Assembly (NCBI GenBank): GCA_965248775.1
Contig: OZ252150.1
Coordinates: forward strand, 1,612,001 to 1,676,000
DNA: 64,000 bases
DNA from: JBHHUI01 sp965248775
GTDB lineage: Bacteria > Chloroflexota > Anaerolineae > Anaerolineales > JBHHUI01
Reading direction: 5' to 3'
The notes under the pieces were generated by a model. The model was not told where the DNA came from. It worked only from the letters and a program-made list of their open reading frames with translations, and made no database searches. A program made the position numbers and the translations under genes. Shown one piece after another: positions 1 through 9,603 of the stretch (its first letter is position 1; each line of letters begins with the position of its first letter).

Positions 1-738
1 CAGAACCGGCTTGACCATGTCTCGGCAGGCTTGCACATCTTCGCCAACCACAACAGTCACAGATGGAGAAATTTGGAAATTTTCGATTGATTTTCCATTA
101 CCTGCCTTGGCAAAACCAGCTTCGATGACGGCTTTGTACACTTGTTCATAATGCTGCGGAGAGAAGAAAATTGTCAGCCAGCCATCGGCAATCTCTGCAG
201 TGAGTTCTACATTCTTGGGCCCGATGGAGGCGAGGTAAATCGGAATATCAGCACGGCCGTGTAAGATACTCTTCAGCGGCTTCCCCAGCCCGGTGGCATC
301 TACACCAGTGTACGGAATTTGGTATTCCTGCCCGGCGTGGGAGAGCGGTGCTTCACGGGCAAAGATATTTCGGACGATTTCCACATATTCACGTGTACGC
401 TGCAGCGGCTTGCCATAAGGCATACCATGACAACCCTCAACGACCTGCGGTGCGGACAAGCCCAGCCCGAGCATAAAGCGCCCGCCGGAGAGTTGATCGA
501 GCGTCATCGCAGTCATCGCAGTATTGGCCGGAGTTCGGGCTGGCATTTGCATAATGGCTGTACCTAATAGAACGTTCTCCGTCTGCGCACCGATCCAGGC
601 GAGAGGCGTGATGCAATCCGAACCATAGGACTCTGAAGTCCAGACTGCGTAAACACCCAATTTATCGGCTTCTTTGATCATTTCCATCGGAAGATGGAGT
701 TTGGCACCGGAGTAACCGGTCATTATTCCGAGACGCAT
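1..738 (-). CDS. Luciferase-like (LLM class) F420-dependent oxidoreductase, partial
   Basis: Only the first 246 codons are present; the gene runs off the left edge of the window. The product starts MRLGIMTGYSG and contains the TIM-barrel pattern of bacterial luciferase-like oxidoreductases: VYAVWTSES near residue 33, LLGTAIMQMPARTPANTAM (about 60-80), and LDQLSGGRFMLGLGLS (about 85-100). Members of this family use reduced F420 or flavin to act on varied small molecules; the substrate cannot be told from sequence. The ATG is preceded at a suitable distance by AGGAGCG. It is divergent from the propeller lipoprotein gene that starts 142 bp away. The family call is firm; cofactor choice is inferred from overall resemblance. 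Confidence 0.85.
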   Translation of the reverse strand, partial: MRLGIMTGYSGAKLHLPMEMIKEADKLGVYAVWTSESYGSDCITPLAWIGAQTENVLLGTAIMQMPARTPANTAMTAMTLDQLSGGRFMLGLGLSAPQVVEGCHGMPYGKPLQRTREYVEIVRNIFAREAPLSHAGQEYQIPYTGVDATGLGKPLKSILHGRADIPIYLASIGPKNVELTAEIADGWLTIFFSPQHYEQVYKAVIEAGFAKAGNGKSIENFQISPSVTVVVGEDVQACRDMVKPVL

Positions 739-880
739 TCTGGCGCTCCTATTATTTGTGATTAAGTGAGAAGTCAGTTGCCTGAGAATAACACGATTGC
801 CAGGCAAAATAAAGTTCGATCCGGTGGGCGTTGGCGCGCGAAGCTTGTCGCACTATTCGGACTGTGGGAGAATTGTCGCA

Positions 881-2290
881 ATGCACCCCAAACAAGCCCG
901 TCTGATTATTTTTGGTTGTGTACTCCTCGCGGCAGCCATCGCCTGCAATGCTCCTGGCCTCGGCAATTTACCCGCTACCCTCGACGTTGAAAGCGTTGTC
1001 TCCGCAACACTGACCGCACTTTCGTCTGCGGACGCTCCTGCCACGGATCCGGTACCGACGCAAACTCCGCTATCTGCCGACACAACATTAATACCTATTC
1101 CGGAAGAGGCAAACACACCAGTCCCCATACCACGAGAGGTCGAGCCCGGCACAGTTCATGTTGCCTATATCAATGAGGGGAATATCTTTTTCTGGAGCGA
1201 GGGTGGAGTACCGAATCAGCTCACTTTCGACGGAGGCGCAATTGAAATCTTACTCTCCGACGATACAAGTATCGTGGCATTTGTGCGCTCTTTCGATTTC
1301 CTGAATTACGAAATTTGGGCTGTTAACAGCAATGGCTCAGACGAACGGCGGCTGGTTAGTATAGACGACTTCAATGCCATTGAGACGGATGAGTTCGCCA
1401 TCGGCGTCGCTCCGAACATGGTTGTTTGGGTACCTGAAACACACTCTATCGCTTTCAACACATTTCCGCTATACGAAGGTCCTGGATTGGCGCTGAATGG
1501 CGATTTGTACATCGTCAATGCCGACACCGGCGAACTCTTTACCTTTTTAGATCCGAACAATTATGGCCAGTTCTTTTATTCGCCCGATGGCAGTGAGATC
1601 GCCCTCGTAAATCCTGCAAATATTAGTCTGATCGACTCGAACGGGGATAACCTACGCTCCAATGTACTGCCTTACGAACCGGTGATCACCTGTAGCGAGT
1701 ATCGCTATCACGCGCGTCCGGTATGGTCTCCGGACAGTTCCTTTCTCCGAGTTGTCCTCCCCCCAATGGACCCGCTCGCAGACCCAAAACAACGCACCAC
1801 TGTTTGGCACATACCAGTTGATGGCTCCCGACCAAACCGTATTGGGGAGTTTTTCACAGCGCCCTTCTTTTTTGCATCTCTGGACTATAAGCCGCTCTCG
1901 TCTGATCTTAACCACTTTGCCTATCTAGAAGAGATCGGCGATCCGGTGGATAACACGCGCGATTTACACATTGTGGATCTGGAGAGTGCATCAGATGTTG
2001 TTTACACGAGCGGCCAATTCCTGGAGTTTCAAAGTTGGGCACCCGACTCAGAGCGCTTTGCATATTCCGTGGAAAACAGCCCACCTTTACTCGGACAAGT
2101 GGGTCATGCCCCAGTGCCTCTTACAGATGATCCGAATGCAATAATTGCCAGTTGGGTCGATCCGACTAGAATAATTTTCTATAGTGGAAACGAACCCTGG
2201 GAACTGCGCTTGGGGTTTGCGGGGGGAGCGAGTACGATCATCGATATCATCTCAGGTGGATTCAGACCGAGCTATGATTTCCAATATTAA
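881..2290 (+). CDS. TolB-like beta-propeller lipoprotein
   Basis: A 469-residue secreted protein. The chosen ATG (in frame with an earlier one at 797) gives a lipoprotein-type signal: MHPKQAR, then a hydrophobic stretch ending AAAIAC at about residue 24, with GGGAG upstream. A Thr/Pro-rich spacer follows (about 35-85). The rest holds WD40/PD40-type propeller blades with the signature S-P-D: YSPDGSEIALV, WSPDSSFLRVV and WAPDSERFAYS. Such propellers usually bind proteins or ligands at the cell surface; no enzyme motif is seen. It resembles in style the TolB-like protein at 36578-38551. The next gene begins 3 bp after its stop, so the two are probably cotranscribed. The ligand is unknown. Confidence 0.75.
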   Translation: MHPKQARLIIFGCVLLAAAIACNAPGLGNLPATLDVESVVSATLTALSSADAPATDPVPTQTPLSADTTLIPIPEEANTPVPIPREVEPGTVHVAYINEGNIFFWSEGGVPNQLTFDGGAIEILLSDDTSIVAFVRSFDFLNYEIWAVNSNGSDERRLVSIDDFNAIETDEFAIGVAPNMVVWVPETHSIAFNTFPLYEGPGLALNGDLYIVNADTGELFTFLDPNNYGQFFYSPDGSEIALVNPANISLIDSNGDNLRSNVLPYEPVITCSEYRYHARPVWSPDSSFLRVVLPPMDPLADPKQRTTVWHIPVDGSRPNRIGEFFTAPFFFASLDYKPLSSDLNHFAYLEEIGDPVDNTRDLHIVDLESASDVVYTSGQFLEFQSWAPDSERFAYSVENSPPLLGQVGHAPVPLTDDPNAIIASWVDPTRIIFYSGNEPWELRLGFAGGASTIIDIISGGFRPSYDFQY

Positions 2291-2293
2291 TGT

Positions 2294-2677
2294 ATGGGGA
2301 ATGAACACTTGAAAATTTTCTTCTCTATTGGAGCGCTCTCAGCTGCACTGGCTGTTGCGTTAGGAGCCTTTGGAGCCCACGCATTACGCAATCGGGTCGA
2401 AGCCGAGCTCCTGACCACTTTTGAAACCGCCGTCCGCTATCACATGTATCATGCGCTCGCCCTTTTCGCTGTGGCCTTCGCTGCCAGCCAGTGGCCGCAA
2501 TCCGGATTGCCGACTATCGCTGGATGGTTATTTGTGGCTGGAACCGTCCTTTTCTCCGGCAGCTTATACTTGCTTGCAATTTCTGGCATCCGTTGGCTTG
2601 GTGCGATAACACCCATTGGCGGACTCGCGCTTATCGCGGGCTGGGTTTTGTTAGCTCTTATGGCCTGGAGGGGTTAG
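2294..2677 (+). CDS. DUF423 family small membrane protein
   Basis: A 127-residue protein with four predicted membrane helices. The N-terminal pattern (ALGAFGAHALR near residues 20-32, then YHMYHALALFAVAF near 50-62) is typical of DUF423 (YgdD/YwdK-like) proteins, whose role is not known. Length matches the family (about 120-130). It starts 3 bp after the propeller lipoprotein stop and ends 4 bp before the DsbA-like gene, so it sits inside an apparent operon with translational coupling; no separate ribosome binding site is seen. Confidence 0.85.
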   Translation: MGNEHLKIFFSIGALSAALAVALGAFGAHALRNRVEAELLTTFETAVRYHMYHALALFAVAFAASQWPQSGLPTIAGWLFVAGTVLFSGSLYLLAISGIRWLGAITPIGGLALIAGWVLLALMAWRG

Positions 2678-2681
2678 CTCG

Positions 2682-3470
2682 ATGGTAGTAGAACTGCTGG
2701 ATGTCAACGAAGAAGACAAGGTGGTTTTGGATGAAGAAAAAATCATCCCAGCTGAATCAGACAGGATCAGCTTTAAGCGTAGCTATTTTTATGCCGCCAT
2801 TGCACCGATAACCTTTGTCCTTGGATTGGCATTCGGCTTTCTGCTTTGGGGAAACAATCCCCCACCCACAAGTGGCACACAAACTACAAATAATCTACAA
2901 GCAGCAGCGGTTTTGCCTCAATCGGGAATTGCAGAGATTACCCGCTTCGAAGTGGGAATTGACGATGATCCGGCAATCGGAGTCGCGGGTGCACCTATCA
3001 CAATTATTGAATTCAGCGACTTTGAATGCCCATTCTGCCAGCGCTTCCACGACCAGACATTTCAAGCTATTCTAGAAAGTTATCCGGGGCAGATTTTATT
3101 TGTATATCGAGACTTCCCATTGGCTTCGATACATCCCAATGCCCAGAAGGCTGCTGAGGCAGCGCAATGTGCATTCGAGCAGGGCAAGTATTGGGAATTT
3201 CACAACGCACTCTTTCGCAACCAACAACACCTGGGAAATTTGGAACTTTACACAGAGCTGGCCGTTGCACTTGAAATGGATCAGGAAAGATTTAACGAGT
3301 GTTTCGAAAGCAATCGCTACGCAGATGAAGTGACCGCTGATTTTAATGATGCACGCGCATTGGGTATAACTGGCACGCCAACATTTTTCATCAATGGCCG
3401 ACCCCTTGTAGGCGCTCAACCGCTCGATGTGTTTGTGCAAATCATAGAGGAAGAACTCGCAGGCCAGTGA
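2682..3470 (+). CDS. Membrane-anchored DsbA/Com1-like thiol-disulfide oxidoreductase
   Basis: A 262-residue protein with a cytoplasmic N-terminus, one membrane helix (about 35-56) and an external thioredoxin-fold domain. The active site is FECPFCQRF (Cys116 and Cys119, a CxxC) and the cis-proline loop is GITGTPTFFINGRP near the C-terminus. This matches the DsbA-like thioredoxin_4 family that forms or rearranges disulfides in exported proteins; oxidase versus isomerase direction cannot be told. It starts 4 bp after the DUF423 stop and lies about 50 bp before the HdrD-like gene. A redox partnership with that neighbour is possible but unproven. Confidence 0.85.
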   Translation: MVVELLDVNEEDKVVLDEEKIIPAESDRISFKRSYFYAAIAPITFVLGLAFGFLLWGNNPPPTSGTQTTNNLQAAAVLPQSGIAEITRFEVGIDDDPAIGVAGAPITIIEFSDFECPFCQRFHDQTFQAILESYPGQILFVYRDFPLASIHPNAQKAAEAAQCAFEQGKYWEFHNALFRNQQHLGNLELYTELAVALEMDQERFNECFESNRYADEVTADFNDARALGITGTPTFFINGRPLVGAQPLDVFVQIIEEELAGQ

Positions 3471-3522
3471 GAGAATGTCTAGCCCGCGCTACTCCAAGGA
3501 GTGAATTCAACTGAGGACACCC

Positions 3523-5526
3523 ATGCTGAGCAATATTGAAAAAATACTTTTCACATTGCTGATCCTAATCACGAGTGGATTGGCCGTACGTAGCTTCAAA
3601 TTGGTCGTCGATGTCGTCCGACGCGGAGAGCCTGATCTGTCCCTCGCCGATATTACGAGGCGAGTCTGGGAAGCTGCACTTGTCTTCGTATCGCAACGCA
3701 CTGTGCTCAAGATGCGCCTCGGGCCAAGCATTTTTCATGCTCTGGTTGCATGGGGCTTTACTTACTATCTGATCGTCAACCTGGGCGATCTGCTCGAAGG
3801 TTATATTCCAAACTTTACATTTCTCGGTGTGGGCCTGATCGGCAATCTTTATCGCCTTGGCGCGGACGTACTCAGTGTGGCGGCTCTGTTCGGAATGACT
3901 ATGCTGCTTGTGCGTCGTTTTCTTGTTCAGGCTCCTGAGTTTTCAATCCGCGAGAATGTACTTGTGCACCCGAAAGTGCGGGTCGGGATTCGGCGAGACT
4001 CCTTGCTCGTTGGCGTATTTATTCTGATCCATGTTGGTTTCCGTTTCCTGGGAGCGAGCTTCAAAGTTGCAGCCCGTGAATCTTTCGACCCCTGGCAGCC
4101 TTTTGCCTCCACGTTCGCCAATGTTTGGGATGGAATGAGTCATGCGGGCCTGTTGACTGGCGAGCGAGTTGGCTTTTGGGTAGCGCTTGGCATAATTCTC
4201 CTCTTTTTACCTTATTTCCCGTACACCAAACATCTGCATCTCATGGCGGGCCCGTTCAACTATCTGACCCGTCCGAAACGCACATCACTCGGGGCGCTTA
4301 ATCCGCTTGATTTTGAAGATGAGAGCAAAGAAGAGTTTGGCGTCCAGAAACTGGAACAACTACCGCAAACGCAGATATTGGATGCTTTTGCATGCATCAT
4401 GTGTAACCGCTGCCAGGATGTTTGTCCGGCATATGTCACCGGCAAAGAGCTATCCCCGTCCGCATTGGAAATCAACAAGCGCTATATGATCAAGGACCAG
4501 TTTAGTGCACTGGCCTGTGGCGCGGACTCCCCGGCGTTGCTGGGCAATGCCATTAGCGAACCTGCCCTTTGGGCTTGTACCTCCTGCGGGGCTTGTGTGG
4601 AAGTTTGCCCGGTTGGGAACGAGCCAATGTTCGATATTCTCGATATTCGCCGTCACCGTGTCCTCACAGAAGGTGCCTTCCCGGTTGAACTGCAAAACGC
4701 TTTCAATGGGATGGAAAGGCAGGGCAACCCATGGCAAATGGGAACGGACCGAATGGCCTGGGCAGAAGGTCTGGATGTCCCCACCGTAGAAGACAATCCG
4801 GATTTTGAATATCTCTATTGGGTTGGCTGTGCAGCCAGTTATGACCCCCGAACGAAGAAAGTTGCACAGTCCTTTGTCAAAATCCTAAATACAGCGGGTG
4901 TGAATTACGCGGTCCTCGGCCAAATGGAGACCTGCACGGGCGATACAGCGCGACGATCGGGATATGAATACCTCTTCAGTGAAATGGCGCAGGCCAACAT
5001 CGAAACTCTCAAAGAAGTCAAAACGCGCAAGATTGTAGCCACCTGTCCCCATTGCCTTCACACTCTCGGTTCAGAGTATCCCCAATTTGGCGGCGATTTT
5101 GAAGTTGTTCACCATACCCAACTCATCAACGAACTCATTGGTGAGGGCAAGGTGGAAACCAATCTATCCAATGGCAACTCTGTCACCTTCCATGACCCTT
5201 GTTACCTCGGACGGCATAATGGAATAGTCGATGAGCCACGTAACGCGCTGACAGGAATCAATGTAAACCTGGTGGAAATGGCTCGCAACAAGCAAAATTC
5301 ATTCTGCTGTGGAGCTGGTGGTGGACAAATGTGGAAAGAAGAGGAAGAAGGTTCGGAAGGGGTAAACACCAATCGTTTCGCCGAGGCAAAGTCCACTGGA
5401 GCAGAGACTCTTGCAGTCGGCTGCCCGTTCTGTCTCGTGATGATGAGTGACGCCAACCAGGCCGATGGCGGCACAATGGAAGTCAAAGACATCGCCGAAG
5501 TTGTAGCCGCAGCACTTGTGGAGTAA
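3523..5526 (+). CDS. HdrD/GlpC-like iron-sulfur oxidoreductase with NarI-like membrane domain
   Basis: A 667-residue protein. Residues 1-235 hold about five membrane helices resembling a NarI/HdrE-type cytochrome b domain. Two 4Fe-4S motifs follow: CIMCNRCQDVCP (Cys291, 294, 297, 301) and CTSCGACVEVCPVG (Cys352, 355, 358, 362). The C-terminal half has two CCG (cysteine-rich) domains, seen as GCAASYDPR, FHDPCYLGRHN and CCGAGGGQMW. This is the fused HdrDE-like or Fe-S reductase layout that moves electrons between the quinone pool and a soluble partner such as an electron-transfer flavoprotein or a disulfide. No flavin domain is present, so a partner must be encoded elsewhere. The physiological donor is unknown. 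Confidence 0.85.
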   Translation: MLSNIEKILFTLLILITSGLAVRSFKLVVDVVRRGEPDLSLADITRRVWEAALVFVSQRTVLKMRLGPSIFHALVAWGFTYYLIVNLGDLLEGYIPNFTFLGVGLIGNLYRLGADVLSVAALFGMTMLLVRRFLVQAPEFSIRENVLVHPKVRVGIRRDSLLVGVFILIHVGFRFLGASFKVAARESFDPWQPFASTFANVWDGMSHAGLLTGERVGFWVALGIILLFLPYFPYTKHLHLMAGPFNYLTRPKRTSLGALNPLDFEDESKEEFGVQKLEQLPQTQILDAFACIMCNRCQDVCPAYVTGKELSPSALEINKRYMIKDQFSALACGADSPALLGNAISEPALWACTSCGACVEVCPVGNEPMFDILDIRRHRVLTEGAFPVELQNAFNGMERQGNPWQMGTDRMAWAEGLDVPTVEDNPDFEYLYWVGCAASYDPRTKKVAQSFVKILNTAGVNYAVLGQMETCTGDTARRSGYEYLFSEMAQANIETLKEVKTRKIVATCPHCLHTLGSEYPQFGGDFEVVHHTQLINELIGEGKVETNLSNGNSVTFHDPCYLGRHNGIVDEPRNALTGINVNLVEMARNKQNSFCCGAGGGQMWKEEEEGSEGVNTNRFAEAKSTGAETLAVGCPFCLVMMSDANQADGGTMEVKDIAEVVAAALVE

Positions 5527-5653
5527 GCCCTCGCAATCCCGAAGCTGAATACAATCGCCTCTGAATACGATGAGCGCGAATCACACCTGTTTGCCCGTTT
5601 AGATTGCTGTGGCAGCTAGGCGTTTATTCATCCCTGAAATAATTTGAGCTTCA

Positions 5654-7534
5654 ATGATAAGCAGCAAGCCTGAAAATTTTTACGTATTACTGGTCACATT
5701 GCTGCTGCTGGGATCTGGGTTGCGTTTCTATCGACTTGGAACCCAGGAATTACGAGGGGATGAAGCATTCTCTTGGAACTATGTCGTTCACGAGCCAGGC
5801 CCGGCCGCAATTGTAGAACGCATCATCCGAGAAGGCGATCCACAACCCCCGATACATTATTGGATGTTGCAAATGTGGGTACAAATCTTTGGAGAAACGG
5901 AATGGGCCATGCGCTCCCTCTCGGCGCTACTGAGCATTCTTTTGGTGCCCCTGGTCTTTCAGCTCGGGAGGCGTGCATTCAATAAACAAGTGGGGCTGTT
6001 TGGTGCTGCTCTGACAACCTTCCATCCATACCAGATTTGGCTTGCCCAGGATGTGCGCAATATGTATCAACTCGCAATCGGGGCCGGTCTCATCGCGACC
6101 TTGCTGCTGCCGGGTCTGCTACGCGGGCGGCGTGCGAATTGGTTTGGATATGTTCTGTTCGGCGCTCTTGCCATGTACAGCCACTACTATGCGATCTTCG
6201 GATTGGTTGCCCATAGCGCCTTTGTATTCCTCGCAAAAAACAAATGGGAACAATGGCTTCGATGGCTGACAGCAGGAAGTGCAATTGCAGTGTCAGTGCT
6301 GCCCTGGGCAATAATTATCCTGCCGGTCTACATTGGGGGACAGTTGGCGGATCCGACTCGGATGTCCTCTAGCGACTATTTTTTACAAACTTTCGCGGAT
6401 GTAGCCACTGGCCCGACCCTCCCGGACGCTGCCGGATTGGCTTTCGGTATTGTCTGGCTTGTTGTCGCCGGCTTTGGTTTGATGGGTGACGCTCCCAAAG
6501 GCCCAAAGTGGCGGGGCCTGTTTTTCATCTGGGCACTAAACGCACTCGTCGGTATTTATCTCGTGGTGTTGACACGTGCGACATTTAATACTTTTTACTT
6601 TTTAGTGGCATTCCCCGCAGTATATATTCTCGTTGCAAATGGTATCGTCAATTTGTGGTCCCATCCAAAGTTGAAATCAATCGCGGCATTCATAGTCCTC
6701 ACCTCTGTGATAATGAGTGGCTGGAGTCTGAGAAATTACTATTTAGTCCCTGAGTGGAGTAAGAGTCGTGGTATGCGCGCAGTCGGCGAAACATTAAGTG
6801 CCTATGCGCAATTGGGAGACGCTTACGTTGCAAACTTTCCTGACCCGGCACAGGTATATTATCTCCGCAATATTCCCTTGCCTTACTTTCTACTCCCCTC
6901 TGCTCCGGGATTAAGTAGCGACCAACTCGGCAGAGAAATTCAAGATCTGAGCGGCACAAATCAGCGTCTCTGGTTTGTCCCGATAAACGCTGCCCAATGG
7001 GATCCAGACGCAGCTGCTGAAGCCGGCTTGAATAAAAAATTCCTTCGGAGTTCTGAACTCCAACTCAACAAGATGCGGCTGCAACAGTATTCAACAGAAC
7101 CGGAGAAAGCTGCCGGCTTTGTCCCAATTCAAGCAGAATTCTTAGACGGAATTGAATTGGTGGGTGCCCATCTCTCAATTAATGGGCTAGAAACAACTCC
7201 GACCCCTGGTCCAGGTGATTTGTTACGCGTAACACTGTTGTGGGAGGCGGAAAGCACACCCGGAGCGGACTATACTGTCTTCGTCCACGCTCTCAATGGA
7301 AATGGAGCACTGATCTCCCAACACGACGCGCCACCTCAGGGAGGTTCCGCTTCTACGAGTTCGTGGACGCCAGATATGCGAATCCTGGATGTACATGAGT
7401 TTGCTGTACCCGAGGACTTTATTTCAAACGAACTTCAAATTACTGCCGGAATGTATGATACACAGAGTGGAGCTCGGCTCTTACACTCTGACGGGGAAAC
7501 CGATAGCGTGCTGATATTCAAATTGGAGAAATGA
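5654..7534 (+). CDS. GT39-like (GT-C fold) membrane glycosyltransferase
   Basis: A 626-residue polytopic membrane protein. The first helix is followed by FYRLGTQELRGDEAFSWNY, where Asp36-Glu37 is the acidic pair of PMT/ArnT-type GT-C enzymes in the first extracytoplasmic loop. About ten further helices extend to residue 375, followed by an external beta-rich domain (about 490-620; for example YTVFVHALNGNGALISQHD). These enzymes move a sugar from a polyprenyl-phosphate carrier onto lipid, glycan or protein; donor and acceptor are not predictable here. The family C-terminal add-on is common in Chloroflexota. Spaced 127 bp from the upstream gene, so it may have its own promoter. Confidence 0.85.
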   Translation: MISSKPENFYVLLVTLLLLGSGLRFYRLGTQELRGDEAFSWNYVVHEPGPAAIVERIIREGDPQPPIHYWMLQMWVQIFGETEWAMRSLSALLSILLVPLVFQLGRRAFNKQVGLFGAALTTFHPYQIWLAQDVRNMYQLAIGAGLIATLLLPGLLRGRRANWFGYVLFGALAMYSHYYAIFGLVAHSAFVFLAKNKWEQWLRWLTAGSAIAVSVLPWAIIILPVYIGGQLADPTRMSSSDYFLQTFADVATGPTLPDAAGLAFGIVWLVVAGFGLMGDAPKGPKWRGLFFIWALNALVGIYLVVLTRATFNTFYFLVAFPAVYILVANGIVNLWSHPKLKSIAAFIVLTSVIMSGWSLRNYYLVPEWSKSRGMRAVGETLSAYAQLGDAYVANFPDPAQVYYLRNIPLPYFLLPSAPGLSSDQLGREIQDLSGTNQRLWFVPINAAQWDPDAAAEAGLNKKFLRSSELQLNKMRLQQYSTEPEKAAGFVPIQAEFLDGIELVGAHLSINGLETTPTPGPGDLLRVTLLWEAESTPGADYTVFVHALNGNGALISQHDAPPQGGSASTSSWTPDMRILDVHEFAVPEDFISNELQITAGMYDTQSGARLLHSDGETDSVLIFKLEK

Positions 7535-8125
7535 CATTGTAGGTTTCAGAACTCGACCTGGTAGAAGCTCAGTACCGATCTTGCTGCGCACTGGCTAGTG
7601 AAATATACTCAACCAATGGTTGAAGCCCCTGTCCGCACGACCTCTCCAGGCGTAGCTCATACACTCGAAAATGGAGTGGATACCATTACCTGGTCAAATC
7701 GCGAAATCCCTAAAGACCTGTTACTGACGAGTGGATTTTTAATAGGGGCTCTCGTCTTCGGAACTCTGGCAGTATTCCTGACGATCCAATTCCTTTTAGA
7801 TTTATTTAGATTAGGCAGCGTTTACTCAATCAGCAATTCAGAAATTGCTATTTCAGTCTTCTTCCTACTCGCTGTCTGGGCTGTTGCTGTGTTCCTTAGC
7901 AGTCATATACTCCGAATCACCTGGACAGAAACCATTCGGGTAGATGAAAATGGTATTCGACTGGAATATGAAGGACTCTTCTCTCCAAAAGCGAGGGTCA
8001 TTCCGGAACGGAATCTTTGGCGTCTCTCCTTCGAACGTTATGGACACGAACATCATAAAGAATCGCGCTTTTCACTCAACCTTTTCCATGACGATAAACG
8101 TGAAAGCCTCGCTCATTGGATGCGC

Positions 8126-9409
8126 GGTAGCACGTCCTCTGATCGTGTTCATGTGCACCATCGTTGCATGAGGCGCAAAGTCTCCCTGGAAGGCGGCCCG
8201 CGGCGCTTGGGCGGCGTCCAGCACGGGGGCGGCACTTTGAAATGCAATAGTTCAGCAATGCTCCAACAGTGGTCGGTCACACTGGCTGCGAGAGCCGGTG
8301 TACGTTGCACCCAACGATATCCGTGCGAGCCGACCGAGAGCCGCAACCGCAAGCTCTTATGATAGTCACAGAAATTGTAGAAACAGCCGACGACAAACAT
8401 GCCCGCGGCGAGGGTCTCGGCTTGTTGCGCCAGATGGCGAGTGCGGCGCGCGAGGCAGCTCAACCGTTGGCGGAACGTGGCGTTCAGCCGCTCGATATAG
8501 GCAGTGTTGATCATGCCGCGGCCCTGGGTGGCATCGATGAGTTGTGTAATCATCTCACGTGCACCTTGCACGATGCGGCGGTCGATAGTCAACTTGCCAG
8601 CCGCACGTTGTTTGACAACTTGTACAATGGCGATGTCAGGCCAGGACAGCAGCTGAGGTCGGCCGTGTGGACCGCGGCGTGGCAAGGGGGACCGGAAGGC
8701 TTTTCGAAACGCGTCCACATAGCTCGCCAGACCGTCCACCGCCAGCAGGAGCGGTCGCGCGAGAGCAACCGCACGGATTTGCTCGGCCAGCGTGCGAATG
8801 AGCTCTTTGTCACGTTTGGCACTGATGACGCCACCCAGCCACAGCCTCGTAGGGACCATCATGGCCATGGCCATCCAGAGCGTGCCGCGTTGCGTCTTGA
8901 CTTTGATCTCATCCGCTTGTACTTGTTGCAAGTCCAACTGACTTTTCCCGACCACATGCGCATGGATGGCATGGCACCGTTCTCCCGCACGACGCCACCA
9001 TCTCTGCACTGTACGCTCGTGCAATCCGAAAGCCGCCACGATCGCCTGGCGCGGGCAACCATCACGACCCTGTCGGGCGCGACAAGGGTAGGCCAGCAAG
9101 GTGATTACCAACATCACGATCTTAGGGTCAGTGCGCAAGCGATAGAAAAGCGTGCCTTTGGTCGCCGCGAAGGTCGTGTCGCACACCTCGCACTGGTAGC
9201 GTTTTTCCTGCTGACTATGGACGCTGATATTCCCTTCGCCAGTTTGACCTCTTGCCGCACAATCGATATTCGGGCAGAATGCTTCCGCCGGGTTCATTGG
9301 CCCCCTCCTGCATTGCATAAACCACAATTACAGGAGTTTGCTAGTGAACCCGCTTTTGTTCAAGCGCTAGCGCTCAATACCAGCGATCACGGTTAGAGGA
9401 TGTCCTACC
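8126..9409 (-). mobile_element. IS1-like element, 1284 bp, copy 1
   Basis: Complete insertion sequence. The ends are imperfect inverted repeats, GGTAGCACGTCCTCT and GGTAGGACATCCTCT (reading inward). It is flanked by an 8-bp direct repeat, GGATGCGC (8118-8125 and 9410-9417). The GGTAG ends and 8-bp duplication match those of the shorter IS1-family element at 58841-59659, which supports assignment to the IS1 superfamily. It carries a single transposase gene on the minus strand. A second copy of exactly the same length lies at 17869-19152 in the opposite orientation; one base difference was noticed near the left end. Confidence 0.92.
8149..9327 (-). CDS. IS1-superfamily transposase (392 aa)
   Basis: Sole gene of its element. 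The N-terminus has a zinc ribbon (CPNIDCAARG, then YQCEVCDTTF), followed by a helix-turn-helix (IVAAFGLHERTVQRWWRR, about 90-107) and a DDE-type core: QADEIKVK, LAVDGLASYVDAF, and IERLNATFRQRLSCLARR near residue 270. The last motif parallels ERWNNTLRQRLARFVRK in the 262-residue IS1 transposase of this window. At 392 residues it is clearly longer than classical fused InsAB (about 230-260). It is identical to the copy at 17951-19129. The antisense strand holds a long open frame without any recognisable domain. Confidence 0.88.
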   Translation of the reverse strand: MWFMQCRRGPMNPAEAFCPNIDCAARGQTGEGNISVHSQQEKRYQCEVCDTTFAATKGTLFYRLRTDPKIVMLVITLLAYPCRARQGRDGCPRQAIVAAFGLHERTVQRWWRRAGERCHAIHAHVVGKSQLDLQQVQADEIKVKTQRGTLWMAMAMMVPTRLWLGGVISAKRDKELIRTLAEQIRAVALARPLLLAVDGLASYVDAFRKAFRSPLPRRGPHGRPQLLSWPDIAIVQVVKQRAAGKLTIDRRIVQGAREMITQLIDATQGRGMINTAYIERLNATFRQRLSCLARRTRHLAQQAETLAAGMFVVGCFYNFCDYHKSLRLRLSVGSHGYRWVQRTPALAASVTDHCWSIAELLHFKVPPPCWTPPKRRGPPSRETLRLMQRWCT

Positions 9410-9603
9410 GGATGCGCAGGCGCGATCTAATGCAACTTTTTCTCCTACTCTCTGCGATCATAGAAGAACGAGGCTGGATGGTCGATCTGAAGGCAGAAAA
9501 GCTCCCTGAATAGAGTAACAGGAGTTATACGTCGATAATAAGAACCGCTGGATTGGTGCACCTGCAATCGCTCTCGCTGGATCAGCCCGCGCTTCTCTCG
9601 GAT

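Larger units (their letters stand above)
7598..9513 (+). pseudogene. PH-like two-helix membrane protein, split by a 1284-bp IS1-like element
   Basis: Two fragments of one gene: 7598-8125 (176 codons) and 9418-9513 (31 codons plus stop), separated by an insertion sequence at 8126-9409. Removing the element and one copy of its 8-bp duplication GGATGCGC joins AHWMR to RRDLMQLF in frame and gives a 207-residue protein. It has two membrane helices (about 41-65 and 85-108), then a beta-rich cytoplasmic segment (TETIRVDENGIRLEYEG) resembling bacterial PH-type domains. The start may be GTG 7598 or ATG 7616. As it stands the left fragment reads into the element and ends at 8362 as a chimera. Function unknown; loss is probably recent. 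Confidence 0.8.

Noticed and set aside
8269..9396. 375-codon antisense frame in the IS1-like element, also at 17882-19009
   Set aside because: Mirror of the transposase gene in a GC-rich element; no recognisable protein features.
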